A DNA stretch of 64,000 nucleotides from Haloactinopolyspora alba (GCF_003014555.1 NZ_PYGE01000019.1:1-64000), one strand, 5' to 3'; shown: positions 52,363-61,035, counted from the first letter of the stretch. Translations and numbers: made by a program. Notes: generated from the letters alone by a model not told the origin.

Positions 52363-53055
52363 ATGGAAGAACACGTGGGGGCCGACGACGGCCGTCCTGG
52401 CTCAGCGGGAGAGCACGCGCTCCAGGAAGCTCACGGCAGCCGCGAACGTGCGGACCGGTTCTACCGGGAACAGATGTCCGATCACCTCAACGCACGGATG
52501 CGCGAGTTCGTGGGGCGCATGGAGATGGTCTTCGTCGGCACGGCGGACTCCGGCGGCGAGAGCGACGTGAGCTTCCGCGCCGGGCCGGCCGGGTTCGTGC
52601 GGGTACTCGACCCGCGGTCGCTGGCGTGGCCGGAGTACCGCGGGAACGGAGTACTGGCGAGCGCGGGCAACATCACCGAGAACCCGCACGTCGGCCTGTT
52701 GTTCATGGATTTCGTCCGCGATCTGATCGGGCTGCACGTGAACGGCACGTCGTCGTTGATCTCGACGAGCGAGTTCCAGGAGCGGTATCCCGATCAGGAG
52801 GTCGAGGCGGACATTCCCGGCCGCCGGCCGGAACGGTGGGTCGTCGTGCACGTCGAGGAGGCCTACATCCACTGCTCGAAGCATGTTCCGCGGATGGTGC
52901 CGGTTCGACGTGGCCGATCGTGGGGGACCGACGACGGCCGGAAGAAGGGCGGCGACGCGTTCGGTGTGGCCGCCGAGCGGGGCCTGGGACCGCATCGGCG
53001 CGATGCCGCGGAGCAGCCGGTCAGCACGCGGATCCGGCACGTCGAGGAGTCCTGA
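52363..53055 (+). CDS. Pyridoxamine 5'-phosphate oxidase-fold flavoprotein
   Basis: The 230-residue protein has a split-barrel flavin fold: FYREQMSDHLNARMREFVG (near 40), MVFVGTADSGGESDVSFRAG (near 60), AWPEYRGNGVLASAGNITEN (near 95), VEEAYIHCSKHVPRM (near 170). These proteins bind FMN, F420 or heme and act on small molecules; the substrate is unclear. ATG at 52363 follows GGGAGG by 10 nt, which decides between several in-frame starts. The basic Arg-rich C-terminus is unlike the core. Confidence 0.82.
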   Translation: MEEHVGADDGRPGSAGEHALQEAHGSRERADRFYREQMSDHLNARMREFVGRMEMVFVGTADSGGESDVSFRAGPAGFVRVLDPRSLAWPEYRGNGVLASAGNITENPHVGLLFMDFVRDLIGLHVNGTSSLISTSEFQERYPDQEVEADIPGRRPERWVVVHVEEAYIHCSKHVPRMVPVRRGRSWGTDDGRKKGGDAFGVAAERGLGPHRRDAAEQPVSTRIRHVEES

Positions 53056-53082
53056 GCCGCCCACGTCTGGTGAGATGGCGGC

Positions 53083-53373
53083 ATGTCCGAACACAGGGAC
53101 GGGCGCGGGCTGACGATCCGGATCGGTCACGAGGAGCTGGTGATCCGGCAGCGCTACGAGACCGCCAGCATCGTCAACGACATCCTCATCGCGGTGTGGT
53201 TCATCGTCGGCAGCGTCATGTTCTTCTCCGAGGCCTGGACCACGGCCGGCACCTGGTGCTTCCTGATCGGCAGCGTCGAACTGCTGATCCGGCCGGTGAT
53301 CCGGCTCGGCCGCCAGGTGCACCTGCGGCGCATCCAGGCCCGTAACCCCGGCGAGGCCGCGCACGACTTCTGA
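53083..53373 (+). CDS. YrhK-family small membrane protein
   Basis: The 96-residue protein has LTIRIGHEELVIRQRYETAS then two helices (about 29-47 and 55-72) and the basic end RLGRQVHLRRIQAR. The YrhK domain occurs alone or at the end of larger membrane proteins; function unknown. It converges with the NmrA-type gene, 7 bp away. Confidence 0.88.
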   Translation: MSEHRDGRGLTIRIGHEELVIRQRYETASIVNDILIAVWFIVGSVMFFSEAWTTAGTWCFLIGSVELLIRPVIRLGRQVHLRRIQARNPGEAAHDF

Positions 53374-53380
53374 GGCAGCC

Positions 53381-54238
53381 TCACGCAGGCCGTGAGCGGA
53401 ACGTGTCGGCGTGATCGACGGCCCATTGCCGGAACGTGCGGGCCGGACGGCCGGTGACGTCCTGCACCGCGGTGGTGACGGGCTCGGGCCGCTCGACCAT
53501 CGCAGCCCAGGCGTCCAGAGCGGCGTCCACGTAGCCGGAGTCACCCCACTGGCTCAGCAGCATCTCGCGGGCCTCGGCCGGCGTGGGTTCGTCCCAGCGC
53601 ACCGTCCGTCCGACGGCCTCGCCGATGATGCGCACCTGCTCGGCCTGCGTGACGGCCTCCGGCCCGGTGAGAGCGTACGAGCGCCCGGCGTGTCCGTCCG
53701 TGGTCAGCGTGGCCGCGGCGACGGCGGCGATGTCGGCCTCGTGGATGAGTGAGCGTGCTGCCGCACCGTACGGCCAGCGGACGACGCCCTCGGTCCGGAT
53801 CTGCTCGGCCCAGCCGAACGTGTTGCCGGCGAACCCGCCCGCGCGGAGGAAGGTCCACTCGAGCCCGGCCGCCTCGATCAGCTCCTCGATCCGGCCCCAG
53901 AACCCGTCCGGGCGGGCGCCGCCGGCATCGGCCATCGCCGACAGGTACACGACGCGGCGAGCGTGCCGCGCGATCGCGTCGACGACGGCCGGTGCGCCCT
54001 CGGCGGAGAACATCGGCCACAGCAGGAAGACGGAGTCGACACCGTCGAGTGCGGCGTGCAGCGTGTCCGGTTCGGTGAGATCGCCGCGCACGACGTCGAC
54101 ACCGGCCGGCAGTTGCGCCGTCACCGGGTTCCGGACCATCGCGCGTACGTCGGTGCCGGCGTCCAGCAGTTGCGGGACGAGATGGCGGCCGGTCTTTCCG
54201 GTGGCGCCGGTGACCAGGACGGTTCCTGCTGCGGGCAT
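53381..54238 (-). CDS. NmrA-like NAD(P)H-binding oxidoreductase
   Basis: The 285-residue protein is an atypical short-chain dehydrogenase: VLVTGATGKTGRHLVPQLLD (nucleotide loop, residues 6-25), VRGDLTEPDTLHAALDGVDS, and RVVYLSAMADAGG in place of the YxxxK active site, so it may sense the redox state or reduce quinones like YtfG. GAGGAG precedes the ATG at 54238. A MerR-like promoter overlaps the end of the metG gene upstream. Confidence 0.88.
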   Translation of the reverse strand: MPAAGTVLVTGATGKTGRHLVPQLLDAGTDVRAMVRNPVTAQLPAGVDVVRGDLTEPDTLHAALDGVDSVFLLWPMFSAEGAPAVVDAIARHARRVVYLSAMADAGGARPDGFWGRIEELIEAAGLEWTFLRAGGFAGNTFGWAEQIRTEGVVRWPYGAAARSLIHEADIAAVAAATLTTDGHAGRSYALTGPEAVTQAEQVRIIGEAVGRTVRWDEPTPAEAREMLLSQWGDSGYVDAALDAWAAMVERPEPVTTAVQDVTGRPARTFRQWAVDHADTFRSRPA

Positions 54239-54271
54239 CGGGTGCTCCTCACGTGGCGTGGTTGTCACCCG

Positions 54272-54302
54272 ATCGTCGAACCTCAACTATGGTTCATGTC
54301 AA
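54272..54302 (-). promoter_or_regulatory. Possible MerR-type promoter of nmrA-like gene
   Basis: On the minus strand, TTGACA (54302-54297) is a perfect -35 box and GACGAT (54277-54272) a weak -10, with 19 bp between. The spacer holds AACC-ATAGTTGA-GGTT (54294-54279), a partly symmetric element resembling MerR/SoxR-type operators. Confidence 0.45.
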
Positions 54303-55808
54303 ACTCGGCGCTGTGACGCGCGGGAACGCCGGCCCCGGCTCGCCCACGGAGCCGCCGGAACCGAGCTGGTCCTGCAACTGCCGTGCACCTCCGGGCAGGA
54401 ACGGCGCGAGCTCGGCCGCCAGCACCCGGCACGCGTGCACCAGTGCCGTCAGGACGCCGTCGAGGCGTTCGCCGGCGCTGCCGTCGCCGTCGCGTTCGCG
54501 CCGCGCCAGCTCCCAGGGCCGTTCGGCCTCGACGAGCCGGTTGCCGGCGTCGACGAGCGTGCGGAGGGCGTCGGTCGCGGCGCGGAAGTCGAACACGGCG
54601 AGCTGCCGGTCGATCTCGGCGGGCAGCAAGTCGGCAGTGGTCACGATGTCAACGTCGCCGGGCACCGGAGCCGTCCCGATTCCCCCGTCGCGGAACCGCC
54701 GGGCCTGGGCGACGGTCCGGTTGACCAGGTTGCCGAGCCCGTGAGCGAGGTCGCCGTCGTGCCGCGCGGCCAGCCTGGCCTCGGTGAAGTCCGCGTCCCC
54801 GACCCGCGGCACCTCGGACAGCAGCCACCACCGCACCGCGTCGGTGCCGTACCGCCGCGCCAGGTCGACCGGGTCGGCGGTGGTGCCGGCGCTCTTGGAG
54901 ATCTTGGCGCCGTCCGCGGTGAGGTAGTCGTGCACGAAGATCGTCGTCGGCAGCGGCTCGCCCGCGGCGAGCAGCAGCGCGGGCCAGTAGACGGCATGGA
55001 AGCGCAGAATGCCTTTCCCGACGACGTGAATGCGCTCGGACGAGCCCGTCCACCATCGCTCGTAGGCGGCGTCCCCGGTGCCGTAGCCGAGCGCGGTGAC
55101 GTAGTTGGCCAGCGCGTCCAGCCACACGTAGACGACCTGCTCCGGGTCGTCGGGCACGGGGATTCCCCAGCCGCCGGCGCGTGCGGCCGGACGCGAGACG
55201 CTGAAGTCGCGCAGCCCGTTGCGCACGAACGCCAGGACCTCGTGCCGCTTGGCGGCCGGCTCGACGCGCAGCCGCCCCGACTCCAGGGCGCGCAGGAGCT
55301 GGTCGGAGTAGCGCGACAGCCGGAAGAACCAGTTCTGCTCGACGACCCGTTCCGGCGGCACGCCGTGTTCGGCGCACGTGCCGCCGGTGAGCTCGTCCGG
55401 ATCGTAGAACCGCTCGCAGCCGGAGCAGTAGAGGCCGTCGTAGCGGTGCCGGTACAGGTCGCCCTGTGCGGCGATCCGCCGCCACAGGCGCTGCACGCCC
55501 GGTGCGTGTCTGGGGTCCGAGGCCGTGCTGATGAAGTCGTCGTACGACAACGCGAGCGGATCGTGCAGCGCGGCGAAGCGCGACGCGTTGGCGGTGACGA
55601 ACTCGGCCACCGGCACGCCGGCGTCGCGGGCGGCGGTGACGTTCTTCAGCGCGTTGTCGTCGGTCCCGGTGAGCAAGCGGGTCGGGGCCGCGCGCAGGCG
55701 CCGGTGCCGGGCGAGGACGTCGGCCTGCACGAGCTCGAGCGCGTGCCCGAGATGTGGCTCGGCGTTGACGTAGGGGATCGCTGTGGTGACGTAGACGGAG
55801 TCGAGCAT
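54294..55808 (-). CDS. metG: Methionyl-tRNA synthetase, divergent short form
   Basis: The 504-residue class I synthetase has the HIGH motif in PYVNAEPHLGHALELVQADV, a Cys4-type insert YCSGCERFYDPDELTGGTCAE with one cluster position changed to His, the active-site strand WLDALANYVTALGYGTG, and the KMSKS loop as AKISKS. The usual TGTDEHG is TGTDDNALKN. It lacks the C-terminal tRNA-binding domain of longer MetRS. It may be a second, specialised MetRS. A leader peptide rich in Met lies upstream. Confidence 0.9.
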   Translation of the reverse strand: MLDSVYVTTAIPYVNAEPHLGHALELVQADVLARHRRLRAAPTRLLTGTDDNALKNVTAARDAGVPVAEFVTANASRFAALHDPLALSYDDFISTASDPRHAPGVQRLWRRIAAQGDLYRHRYDGLYCSGCERFYDPDELTGGTCAEHGVPPERVVEQNWFFRLSRYSDQLLRALESGRLRVEPAAKRHEVLAFVRNGLRDFSVSRPAARAGGWGIPVPDDPEQVVYVWLDALANYVTALGYGTGDAAYERWWTGSSERIHVVGKGILRFHAVYWPALLLAAGEPLPTTIFVHDYLTADGAKISKSAGTTADPVDLARRYGTDAVRWWLLSEVPRVGDADFTEARLAARHDGDLAHGLGNLVNRTVAQARRFRDGGIGTAPVPGDVDIVTTADLLPAEIDRQLAVFDFRAATDALRTLVDAGNRLVEAERPWELARRERDGDGSAGERLDGVLTALVHACRVLAAELAPFLPGGARQLQDQLGSGGSVGEPGPAFPRVTAPSLT

Positions 55809-55809
55809 G

Positions 55810-55898
55810 ACGTGTCCTCTCCGCCCTAGACCGGTCGGGGGACACGTGTGCGGCGAGGCCCCGGCACGGCAGGGCCTCGTGAGTCGCTGGTGTCAGCG
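55810..55898 (-). promoter_or_regulatory. Candidate attenuator hairpins before metG
   Basis: Three stems can form between leader peptide and metG. CGCTG/CAGCG (55885-55898) covers the leader stop codon. CGAGGCCC/GGGCCTCG (55854-55879) has 8 perfect pairs. ACGTGTCC (55847-55840) pairs with GGACACGT (55817-55810), enclosing and overlapping the GGAGAGG ribosome site two bases from the metG ATG. No T-run follows, so control of translation is more likely. Confidence 0.55.
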
Positions 55899-55952
55899 CA
55901 CGCCGGTGGGCCCCGCGGCGGGGCGCATCATCCGGAGCGTGCTCGTGTGCAT
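55893..55952 (-). CDS. 19-residue leader peptide with tandem Met codons
   Basis: The small frame encodes MHTSTLRMMRPAAGPTGVR. A strong -10 box TATGAT (55964-55959) lies 6 nt before its ATG, so the message is leaderless and the peptide is the first thing translated. Internal Met-Met at codons 8-9 and Met codon 1 make it well suited for sensing Met-tRNA in front of a MetRS gene. The stop codon lies 14 nt from a stable hairpin. Confidence 0.6.
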   Translation of the reverse strand: MHTSTLRMMRPAAGPTGVR

Positions 55953-55958
55953 GAAACG

Positions 55959-55964
55959 ATCATA
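55959..55964 (-). promoter_or_regulatory. -10 box of metG leader transcript
   Basis: TATGAT on the minus strand is five of six to TATAAT, 6 nt from the leader peptide ATG. No convincing -35 hexamer is seen at 16-18 bp. Confidence 0.6.
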
Positions 55965-56213
55965 GCACCGGGATGCGAGCGCCGATCGACAAGCGATATG
56001 ACAAGGGCGTGACAGCGCGGATAATGTCCGATTCAAACGTCCTTGACCGATCCTGACGCCGTCATTCGAAGAAATGGAGCTGAGATTTCGGCTTTTCCCT
56101 TGCATGTATTCGGGAATTGCTACACAGTCATTACATGACCTACCCGGTCGTCCGGACCACGAGCTTGGATCTGGTGGGTCACGATGTCGAATACCGCTGC
56201 CAAGGAGACTGAC

Positions 56214-56294
56214 ATGCATCTCGCTACCGGCCTGGTGGACTCGCTCGTCGAACTGCTCAATGGCTTGTTGGAAGGCGTCGCAGGGCTGTTGTGA
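56214..56294 (+). CDS. Orphan 26-residue amphipathic peptide
   Basis: An ATG at 56214 is preceded by AAGGAG at 6 nt and the frame encodes 26 residues beginning MHLATGLVDSLVEL and ending GVAGLL. Leu, Val, Gly and acidic residues alternate to give an amphipathic helix with net negative charge. It is flanked by about 250 bp of locally A+T-richer DNA upstream and a strong terminator downstream, an isolated single-gene unit. It could be a signal, a toxic peptide or a RiPP precursor; no family recognised. The stretch 55965-56213 holds no other gene I can support. Confidence 0.55.
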   Translation: MHLATGLVDSLVELLNGLLEGVAGLL

Positions 56295-56356
56295 CCCGCT
56301 TTCCGATCATGTAGGTCTATTTCCCGAGAGGTGGGCGCTCGGCGGCTCCCCACCCG

Positions 56357-56412
56357 CGCCGCCCGTACGCACCCGGCATTTCCGCCCGGTGCGTACGGGC
56401 GGCGATTCTTTG
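56357..56412 (+). terminator. Strong rho-independent terminator of the peptide gene
   Basis: CGCCGCCCGTACGCACC (56357-56373) pairs perfectly over 17 bp with 56388-56404. A 14-nt loop closes it, and ATTCTTTG follows on the plus strand. The T-rich side is downstream of the peptide gene, showing that it is the transcribed unit. Confidence 0.85.
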
Positions 56413-56414
56413 TG

Positions 56415-57869
56415 TCATGCGGGGTATTCCACCGGGTGTTCCGGGGCGTGTTCCGGCGCCCGTTCGATGGGGACGACGTCGTGCGGCAGGCTCGTCCGCG
56501 CCGCACGCAGGAACGCGTACGGCGTCCGGCGACCCAGGTTCGCCACCCGCGAGGTGTAGACGTCGGCGTACTTCTCGACCTGCCGCGCGAACAGGCTCTT
56601 GTCGTTGCCGGCGCGCATGAGCGGGCCCCAGGTGGCGCTGCCCAGCTCGCCGGCGGCGCGGGCCAGCGGGGCGATCCGGTCGTCCAGCTGGCGCAGCGCT
56701 TCCCGCAGCGCGTCGAGCGTCTCGCGCCCGGCCGGCTCACTGCCGTCGCCGGGCGTGCGCAGCCGGGAAAGCCGCGCTTGCGCGAGACGGTCCTCGAGCT
56801 CGACCTTCTCCGCCATCAGCCGCCGCAGCTCGCTCTCGTCCGCGGCGAAGCGGGCCGCGGCGGCGACCTCGGCCTCGAGCTCGGGCATGATGAGCGCGGT
56901 CCGCCAGCGCAGCGCCGACTTCGTCACGTGCACGTCACCGAACAGATGGTCGCCGACGTAGAGGATCTCGTCGCCGGTGAGCCCGAGGCTCTGCTCGACG
57001 TGGTGCGCGCCACCACCGTGGTAGATCTCGCCGGTGCGGAACGGGCCACGGTGCGGGGTCAACAGACCGCGCTCGGTGTCGACCACCTGGAAGGCCGGTT
57101 CGTTCTCGGAGAAGAACCTCGGCTTCGCCGCGGACACCACGACAATGTCGAACAGGTCACGCCAGTTGCCGGACGGGACGTGCCGGTCGAAGGCGTAGCT
57201 CATCATCGAGCTGGTGTAGGACCATTCGCTGTTCGTGATCAGCAGCAGCCGCTTGCCGGCCAGACGCTGGTCGATCAGCGTCTGGGCGGTGTCGGGGTCG
57301 AGGTCGCAGAACCGGTCCGGGTCCGCGACGATCTCCGCCTTCAGCGCCCCCGTCGTGTGCGACTCGTCGAGGGCGCCGGAGACGATGCGGTACAGCTCGT
57401 CGTAGCCGAGCGGACCGGTGATCACCCCCGCGTCCAGGCGGTCGACCTGCTGGGCGTACAGCGCAGCCTCGGAGATGGAGAACAGCGTGTTCATGAAGCG
57501 GAACCGGGGCTCGGCCAGGTCTACCGTGACGCCGGCGTAGGTCGTGCGCAGCTCGTCGAACGACAGCTGCCGGGTGCCGTGCTGGGCCTGGATGACGTAG
57601 CCGAACCGGGTCGCCTTGACGAGGTTGCCGAGTTCGAGGTCGATGACGAGGCCCTGCAGGTACAGGTCGGGATCGAAGACGAGGTCGTCGACCGGGAACC
57701 CGCCGGAGGCGAGCACCCGGCACGCGTGCCGGAAGGCCGCGTGCTCCCACTCGTCGGTGCGGTAGTGGATGAGGGTGTAGTCCATGTCGTACCCGATGGC
57801 CCGCACCGACCGCAGGTTCAGCGTCCGGTTGGCGTAGACGTCGCGTTCCGGATCGACAGCAGAGCTCAT
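56415..57869 (-). CDS. HAD-IG family 5'-nucleotidase (IMP/GMP-type)
   Basis: The 484-residue protein matches cytosolic purine 5'-nucleotidase-like HADs: motif I AIGYDMDYTLIHY (Asp nucleophile in DMDYT), RLLLITNSEWSYTSSMM as motif II, and EILYVGDHLFGDVHVTKSAL as the Asp-rich motif IV. It removes phosphate from purine mononucleotides. The family is common in eukaryotes and sporadic in bacteria. The gene lies 21 bp after the ABC permease gene, so it may be co-transcribed with it. Confidence 0.92.
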   Translation of the reverse strand: MSSAVDPERDVYANRTLNLRSVRAIGYDMDYTLIHYRTDEWEHAAFRHACRVLASGGFPVDDLVFDPDLYLQGLVIDLELGNLVKATRFGYVIQAQHGTRQLSFDELRTTYAGVTVDLAEPRFRFMNTLFSISEAALYAQQVDRLDAGVITGPLGYDELYRIVSGALDESHTTGALKAEIVADPDRFCDLDPDTAQTLIDQRLAGKRLLLITNSEWSYTSSMMSYAFDRHVPSGNWRDLFDIVVVSAAKPRFFSENEPAFQVVDTERGLLTPHRGPFRTGEIYHGGGAHHVEQSLGLTGDEILYVGDHLFGDVHVTKSALRWRTALIMPELEAEVAAAARFAADESELRRLMAEKVELEDRLAQARLSRLRTPGDGSEPAGRETLDALREALRQLDDRIAPLARAAGELGSATWGPLMRAGNDKSLFARQVEKYADVYTSRVANLGRRTPYAFLRAARTSLPHDVVPIERAPEHAPEHPVEYPA

Positions 57870-57890
57870 GGCACCGACTGTAAGGCGAGC

Positions 57891-58733
57891 TCACTTGATC
57901 GCGCCCATCGACAGGCCACGGACGAGCTGCTTCTGCGCCGCCCAGCCGGCCAGCACCACCGGCAGCGACGCCAGGGTCGCGGCGGCCGACAGCTGGGCCC
58001 AGTACAGGCCCTCGCTGGTCATGAAGCCCACGAGGAACAACGGCACGGTCGCGGCCTGGGACGCGGTGAGGTTGACGGCGAAGAAGAACTCGTTCCAGGC
58101 GAAGATCACGCAGATCAGCGCGGTGGCCGCGAGGCCGGGCGCCACCATCGGCAGCATCACCTGCGTGATGTTCTGGCGCAGCGTGGCCCCGTCCATCTGT
58201 GCGGCCTCCAGTACCTCGGTGGGAACCTCCTGGAGGAACGAGCGCATCATCCACACCGCGATGGGCAGGTTCATCGCCGTGTACAGCACGATCAGCATCC
58301 AGACGTTGTCCAGCGCACCGATCTGCCCCGCGATGACGTAGATCGGCACGATCACCGCGACGACCGGCAGCATCTTCGTCGAGATGAAGAAGAACAGCAC
58401 GTCCTTGGTCCGCTTCACCGGCCGGATGGCCAGCGCGTAGGCCGCCGGCACCGCGAGCAGAAGCACCAGCAGTGTGGACACGGTGGTGGCGAACAGCGAG
58501 TTCAGGAAGTACGTCCCGGCGCCGGCGTCGAACAGGTTGCCGAACTGCTCCAGCGTCGGCTCGAAGAACAGTTTCGGAGGGTCGGTGGCCGCGTCGGTCT
58601 CACGCTTGAACGCCGTCAGGACCATCCAGAACACGGGAAAGAAGAACAGCAGGCCGATGAACCAGGTCAGGACGGTGAGTGCTCCGCCGCCGCGCCGACG
58701 GGTCTGCACGGCCGTGTCGAGGGCAGCCATCAT
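57891..58733 (-). CDS. Carbohydrate ABC transporter permease, MalG type
   Basis: The 280-residue protein has six helices and the EAA loop EAAQMDGATLRQNITQVMLPM near residue 190. The conserved N-terminal GLLFFFPVFWMVLTAFKRE is typical of MalG-like permeases. Its ATG (58733) overlaps the preceding stop codon (ATGA). It pairs with the adjacent MalF-type permease to move a sugar or polyol; no ATPase gene is nearby, so a shared MsiK-type ATPase is likely. Confidence 0.93.
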   Translation of the reverse strand: MMAALDTAVQTRRRGGGALTVLTWFIGLLFFFPVFWMVLTAFKRETDAATDPPKLFFEPTLEQFGNLFDAGAGTYFLNSLFATTVSTLLVLLLAVPAAYALAIRPVKRTKDVLFFFISTKMLPVVAVIVPIYVIAGQIGALDNVWMLIVLYTAMNLPIAVWMMRSFLQEVPTEVLEAAQMDGATLRQNITQVMLPMVAPGLAATALICVIFAWNEFFFAVNLTASQAATVPLFLVGFMTSEGLYWAQLSAAATLASLPVVLAGWAAQKQLVRGLSMGAIK

Positions 58734-59677
58734 GTCTCCTCGGAGAACGTGCGGAACAGCATCCGGAGCGCGAACGTGGCGACGACGATGGTGCCGATGA
58801 CCACGACCACTCCCATGGCGGCGGCCTGGCCGATGTCGAAGCCGAGGAACGCGCGCTGGTAGATGTAGAAGGGAAGGTTGGTGCTGGCCGTGCCCGGGCC
58901 ACCCTGGGTGAGGATGTAGATCTGGTCGAACGTGTTCACCACGTAGATGGCGCCCAGCAGCACGCCGAGTTCGATGTAGCGCCGCAGGTGCGGCAGCGTG
59001 ATGGCGCGGAACATGCGGGTGGGGCCGGCGCCGTCGACCTGGGCCGCTTCGAGCACGTCGCGCCCCTGGCTCTGCAGGCCCGCCAGCACCAGCAACGTCA
59101 TGAACGGGGTCCACTGCCACACCAGGGCGCCGATCACCGAGACGAGCGGATACGAGCTGGTCCAGTTGACCGGGTCGATGCCGACCAGCCCGATGACGTA
59201 GTTCACGATGCCGAACGCAGGGTCGAGCATCGACGTCTGCCAGATCAGCGCACCCGCCACCGGCATGACCAGGAACGGCGTGATCATGAGCGTCCGCACC
59301 ACGGACTGGCCCAGGAACTTCCGGTCGAGCAGCAGTGCCATCCCGATCCCGAGCGCCATCGCGATCAGGACACAGCCGCCGGTGATGACGACGGTGTTGA
59401 GCGCGGCCTGCCGGAACACCCGGTCGGTGAACACGTCCACGTAGTTGGACAGCCCGACGAAGTGCTCCGAGCCCGGGTTGACCAGGTTCCACGAGTTCAG
59501 CGAGTACCAGACGGTGACCAGGAACGGGATCTGCGTGGCGATGATCGTGAAGATCAGCGCCGGCATCAGCGGCGCCCGGCGGCGCCACCCTTGGCGGCGC
59601 GCCGACATGGCCGCGGGTGGTTTCTTCGGCACGGCCGGTGCTGGTGGTGGGCCGGCCGTCGCGGTGTCCGCGCTCAT
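58730..59677 (-). CDS. Carbohydrate ABC transporter permease, MalF type
   Basis: The 315-residue protein has a Pro/Ala-rich cytoplasmic start (1-35), six helices (first about 38-58), and the EAA loop LEAAQVDGAGPTRMFRAITLP near 215. The FDQIYILTQGGPGTASTNLP segment near 255 is the standard MalF/UgpA motif. Coupled at both ends by ATGA overlaps. Confidence 0.93.
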   Translation of the reverse strand: MSADTATAGPPPAPAVPKKPPAAMSARRQGWRRRAPLMPALIFTIIATQIPFLVTVWYSLNSWNLVNPGSEHFVGLSNYVDVFTDRVFRQAALNTVVITGGCVLIAMALGIGMALLLDRKFLGQSVVRTLMITPFLVMPVAGALIWQTSMLDPAFGIVNYVIGLVGIDPVNWTSSYPLVSVIGALVWQWTPFMTLLVLAGLQSQGRDVLEAAQVDGAGPTRMFRAITLPHLRRYIELGVLLGAIYVVNTFDQIYILTQGGPGTASTNLPFYIYQRAFLGFDIGQAAAMGVVVVIGTIVVATFALRMLFRTFSEET

Positions 59678-61035
59678 TCGCCCTCCTCCTGCTGATAGGA
59701 CTCGCCGACGGTCTCCGCGTAGTTCTGCGACTGCTCGAGCGCCTCCTCCACGCTGATCTGGCCGGCGATGGCGGCGGAGATCTGCTGGCCCACCCGGGTG
59801 CCGAGATCCTGGAACTCCGGGATGGCCAGGAACTGGATGCCTTCGTAGGGAACCGGTCGCGTCATCGTCGTGTCCTGGTTGGCATTGCGGATGGCCTGCA
59901 GCGTGGGCTCCGCGTAGGCCTCGGCGACCTCGGCGTATTCGGGGATCTCGTACGTCGACTGCCGCGCTCCGGGGGGTACGCGTTCCCAGCCGTACGCCTC
60001 GGCGACCGTGTGCGCGTACTCCTTGTCCGTCATCCAGGAGATGAACTCCCACGCCTCGTCGGCGTGCTCGGTCGTGGACGGAATGGCCAGCGACCACGTG
60101 TACAGCCAGCCGCTGGCCTCCGTCTCGACGACCGGGGCCTGGGCGTAGCCGTTGAGGCCGGCGGTGACCGAGTCGTCGGGGCTCTCGACGACGTTGACCA
60201 TGGACGTCGCGTCGTACCACATGGCGGTGCGGCCCTGGCCGTACCGAGTGGCGCATTCGGCGAAGCCGGTGGTGGCCGCCCCTTCCTGCCCGTGCTCCTG
60301 GACGAGGTCGACGTAGAACTCGACCGCCTCGCGGACCTCCGGCGAGTCGAGCTGGGCGTTCCAGTCCTGGTCGAACCAGCGGCCGCCGAACGTGTTGATG
60401 ACGGTGTTGAGGGGTGCGAGGTTCTCGCCCCAGCCGGCGAGTCCGCGCAGGCAGATGCCGTCCATGTCCGGCCGTGCCTGCTCGACCGCGGCGGCGCGGT
60501 CACGGACCTCCTGCCAGGTCGGCTGCTCCGGCATGGTGAGGCCGGCTTCGTCGAAGATGTCCTTGCGATAGACCAGGAACGACGATTCGCCGTAGAACGG
60601 CACCGAGTACATGTCGCCCTCGTACGACAGTGACTCGCGGACCGGTTCGAGGAAGTCTTCGGTGTCGTAGTTCTCGGTGGCGTCGGCGTACGGCTGCAGG
60701 TTCACCAGCCAGCCGTTCTCCGCCCACATGCTCGTCTCGTAGTTGCTGACCATCACGACGTCGAACTCGCCGCCGCCGGTGGCCACGGACGCGGTGATCT
60801 TCGCCCGCGACTCGTTCTCGGGAAGCGAGACGAAGTCGACGTTGATGTTCGGGTGTTCCTCGGTGAACTGGTCGGACAGCGAGATGGCGTCGGTCATCTG
60901 CGGGTTGGAGACGATGGCGACCACGATCGTCGTGGCGTCGGACGAGCCGGAGGTGAGGCTGCCGGCTCCGGCGCAAGCGGTGGTGAGGGCGACGGCCCCG
61001 AGGCCGGCGGCTATCCGGATGCGCCGGGCTCTCAT
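59674..61035 (-). CDS. Extracellular sugar/polyol-binding lipoprotein
   Basis: The 453-residue protein has a lipobox LTTAC at residues 17-21, so it is a lipoprotein anchored outside the membrane. The mature part is a family 1 solute-binding protein (FDVVMVSNYETSMWAENGWL, PFYGESSFLVYRKDIFDEAG, and SWMTDKEYAHTVAEAYGWER). It is of the sorbitol/mannitol SmoE-like branch by length and neighbours. ATG at 61035 overlaps the dehydrogenase stop. Confidence 0.92.
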   Translation of the reverse strand: MRARRIRIAAGLGAVALTTACAGAGSLTSGSSDATTIVVAIVSNPQMTDAISLSDQFTEEHPNINVDFVSLPENESRAKITASVATGGGEFDVVMVSNYETSMWAENGWLVNLQPYADATENYDTEDFLEPVRESLSYEGDMYSVPFYGESSFLVYRKDIFDEAGLTMPEQPTWQEVRDRAAAVEQARPDMDGICLRGLAGWGENLAPLNTVINTFGGRWFDQDWNAQLDSPEVREAVEFYVDLVQEHGQEGAATTGFAECATRYGQGRTAMWYDATSMVNVVESPDDSVTAGLNGYAQAPVVETEASGWLYTWSLAIPSTTEHADEAWEFISWMTDKEYAHTVAEAYGWERVPPGARQSTYEIPEYAEVAEAYAEPTLQAIRNANQDTTMTRPVPYEGIQFLAIPEFQDLGTRVGQQISAAIAGQISVEEALEQSQNYAETVGESYQQEEGE

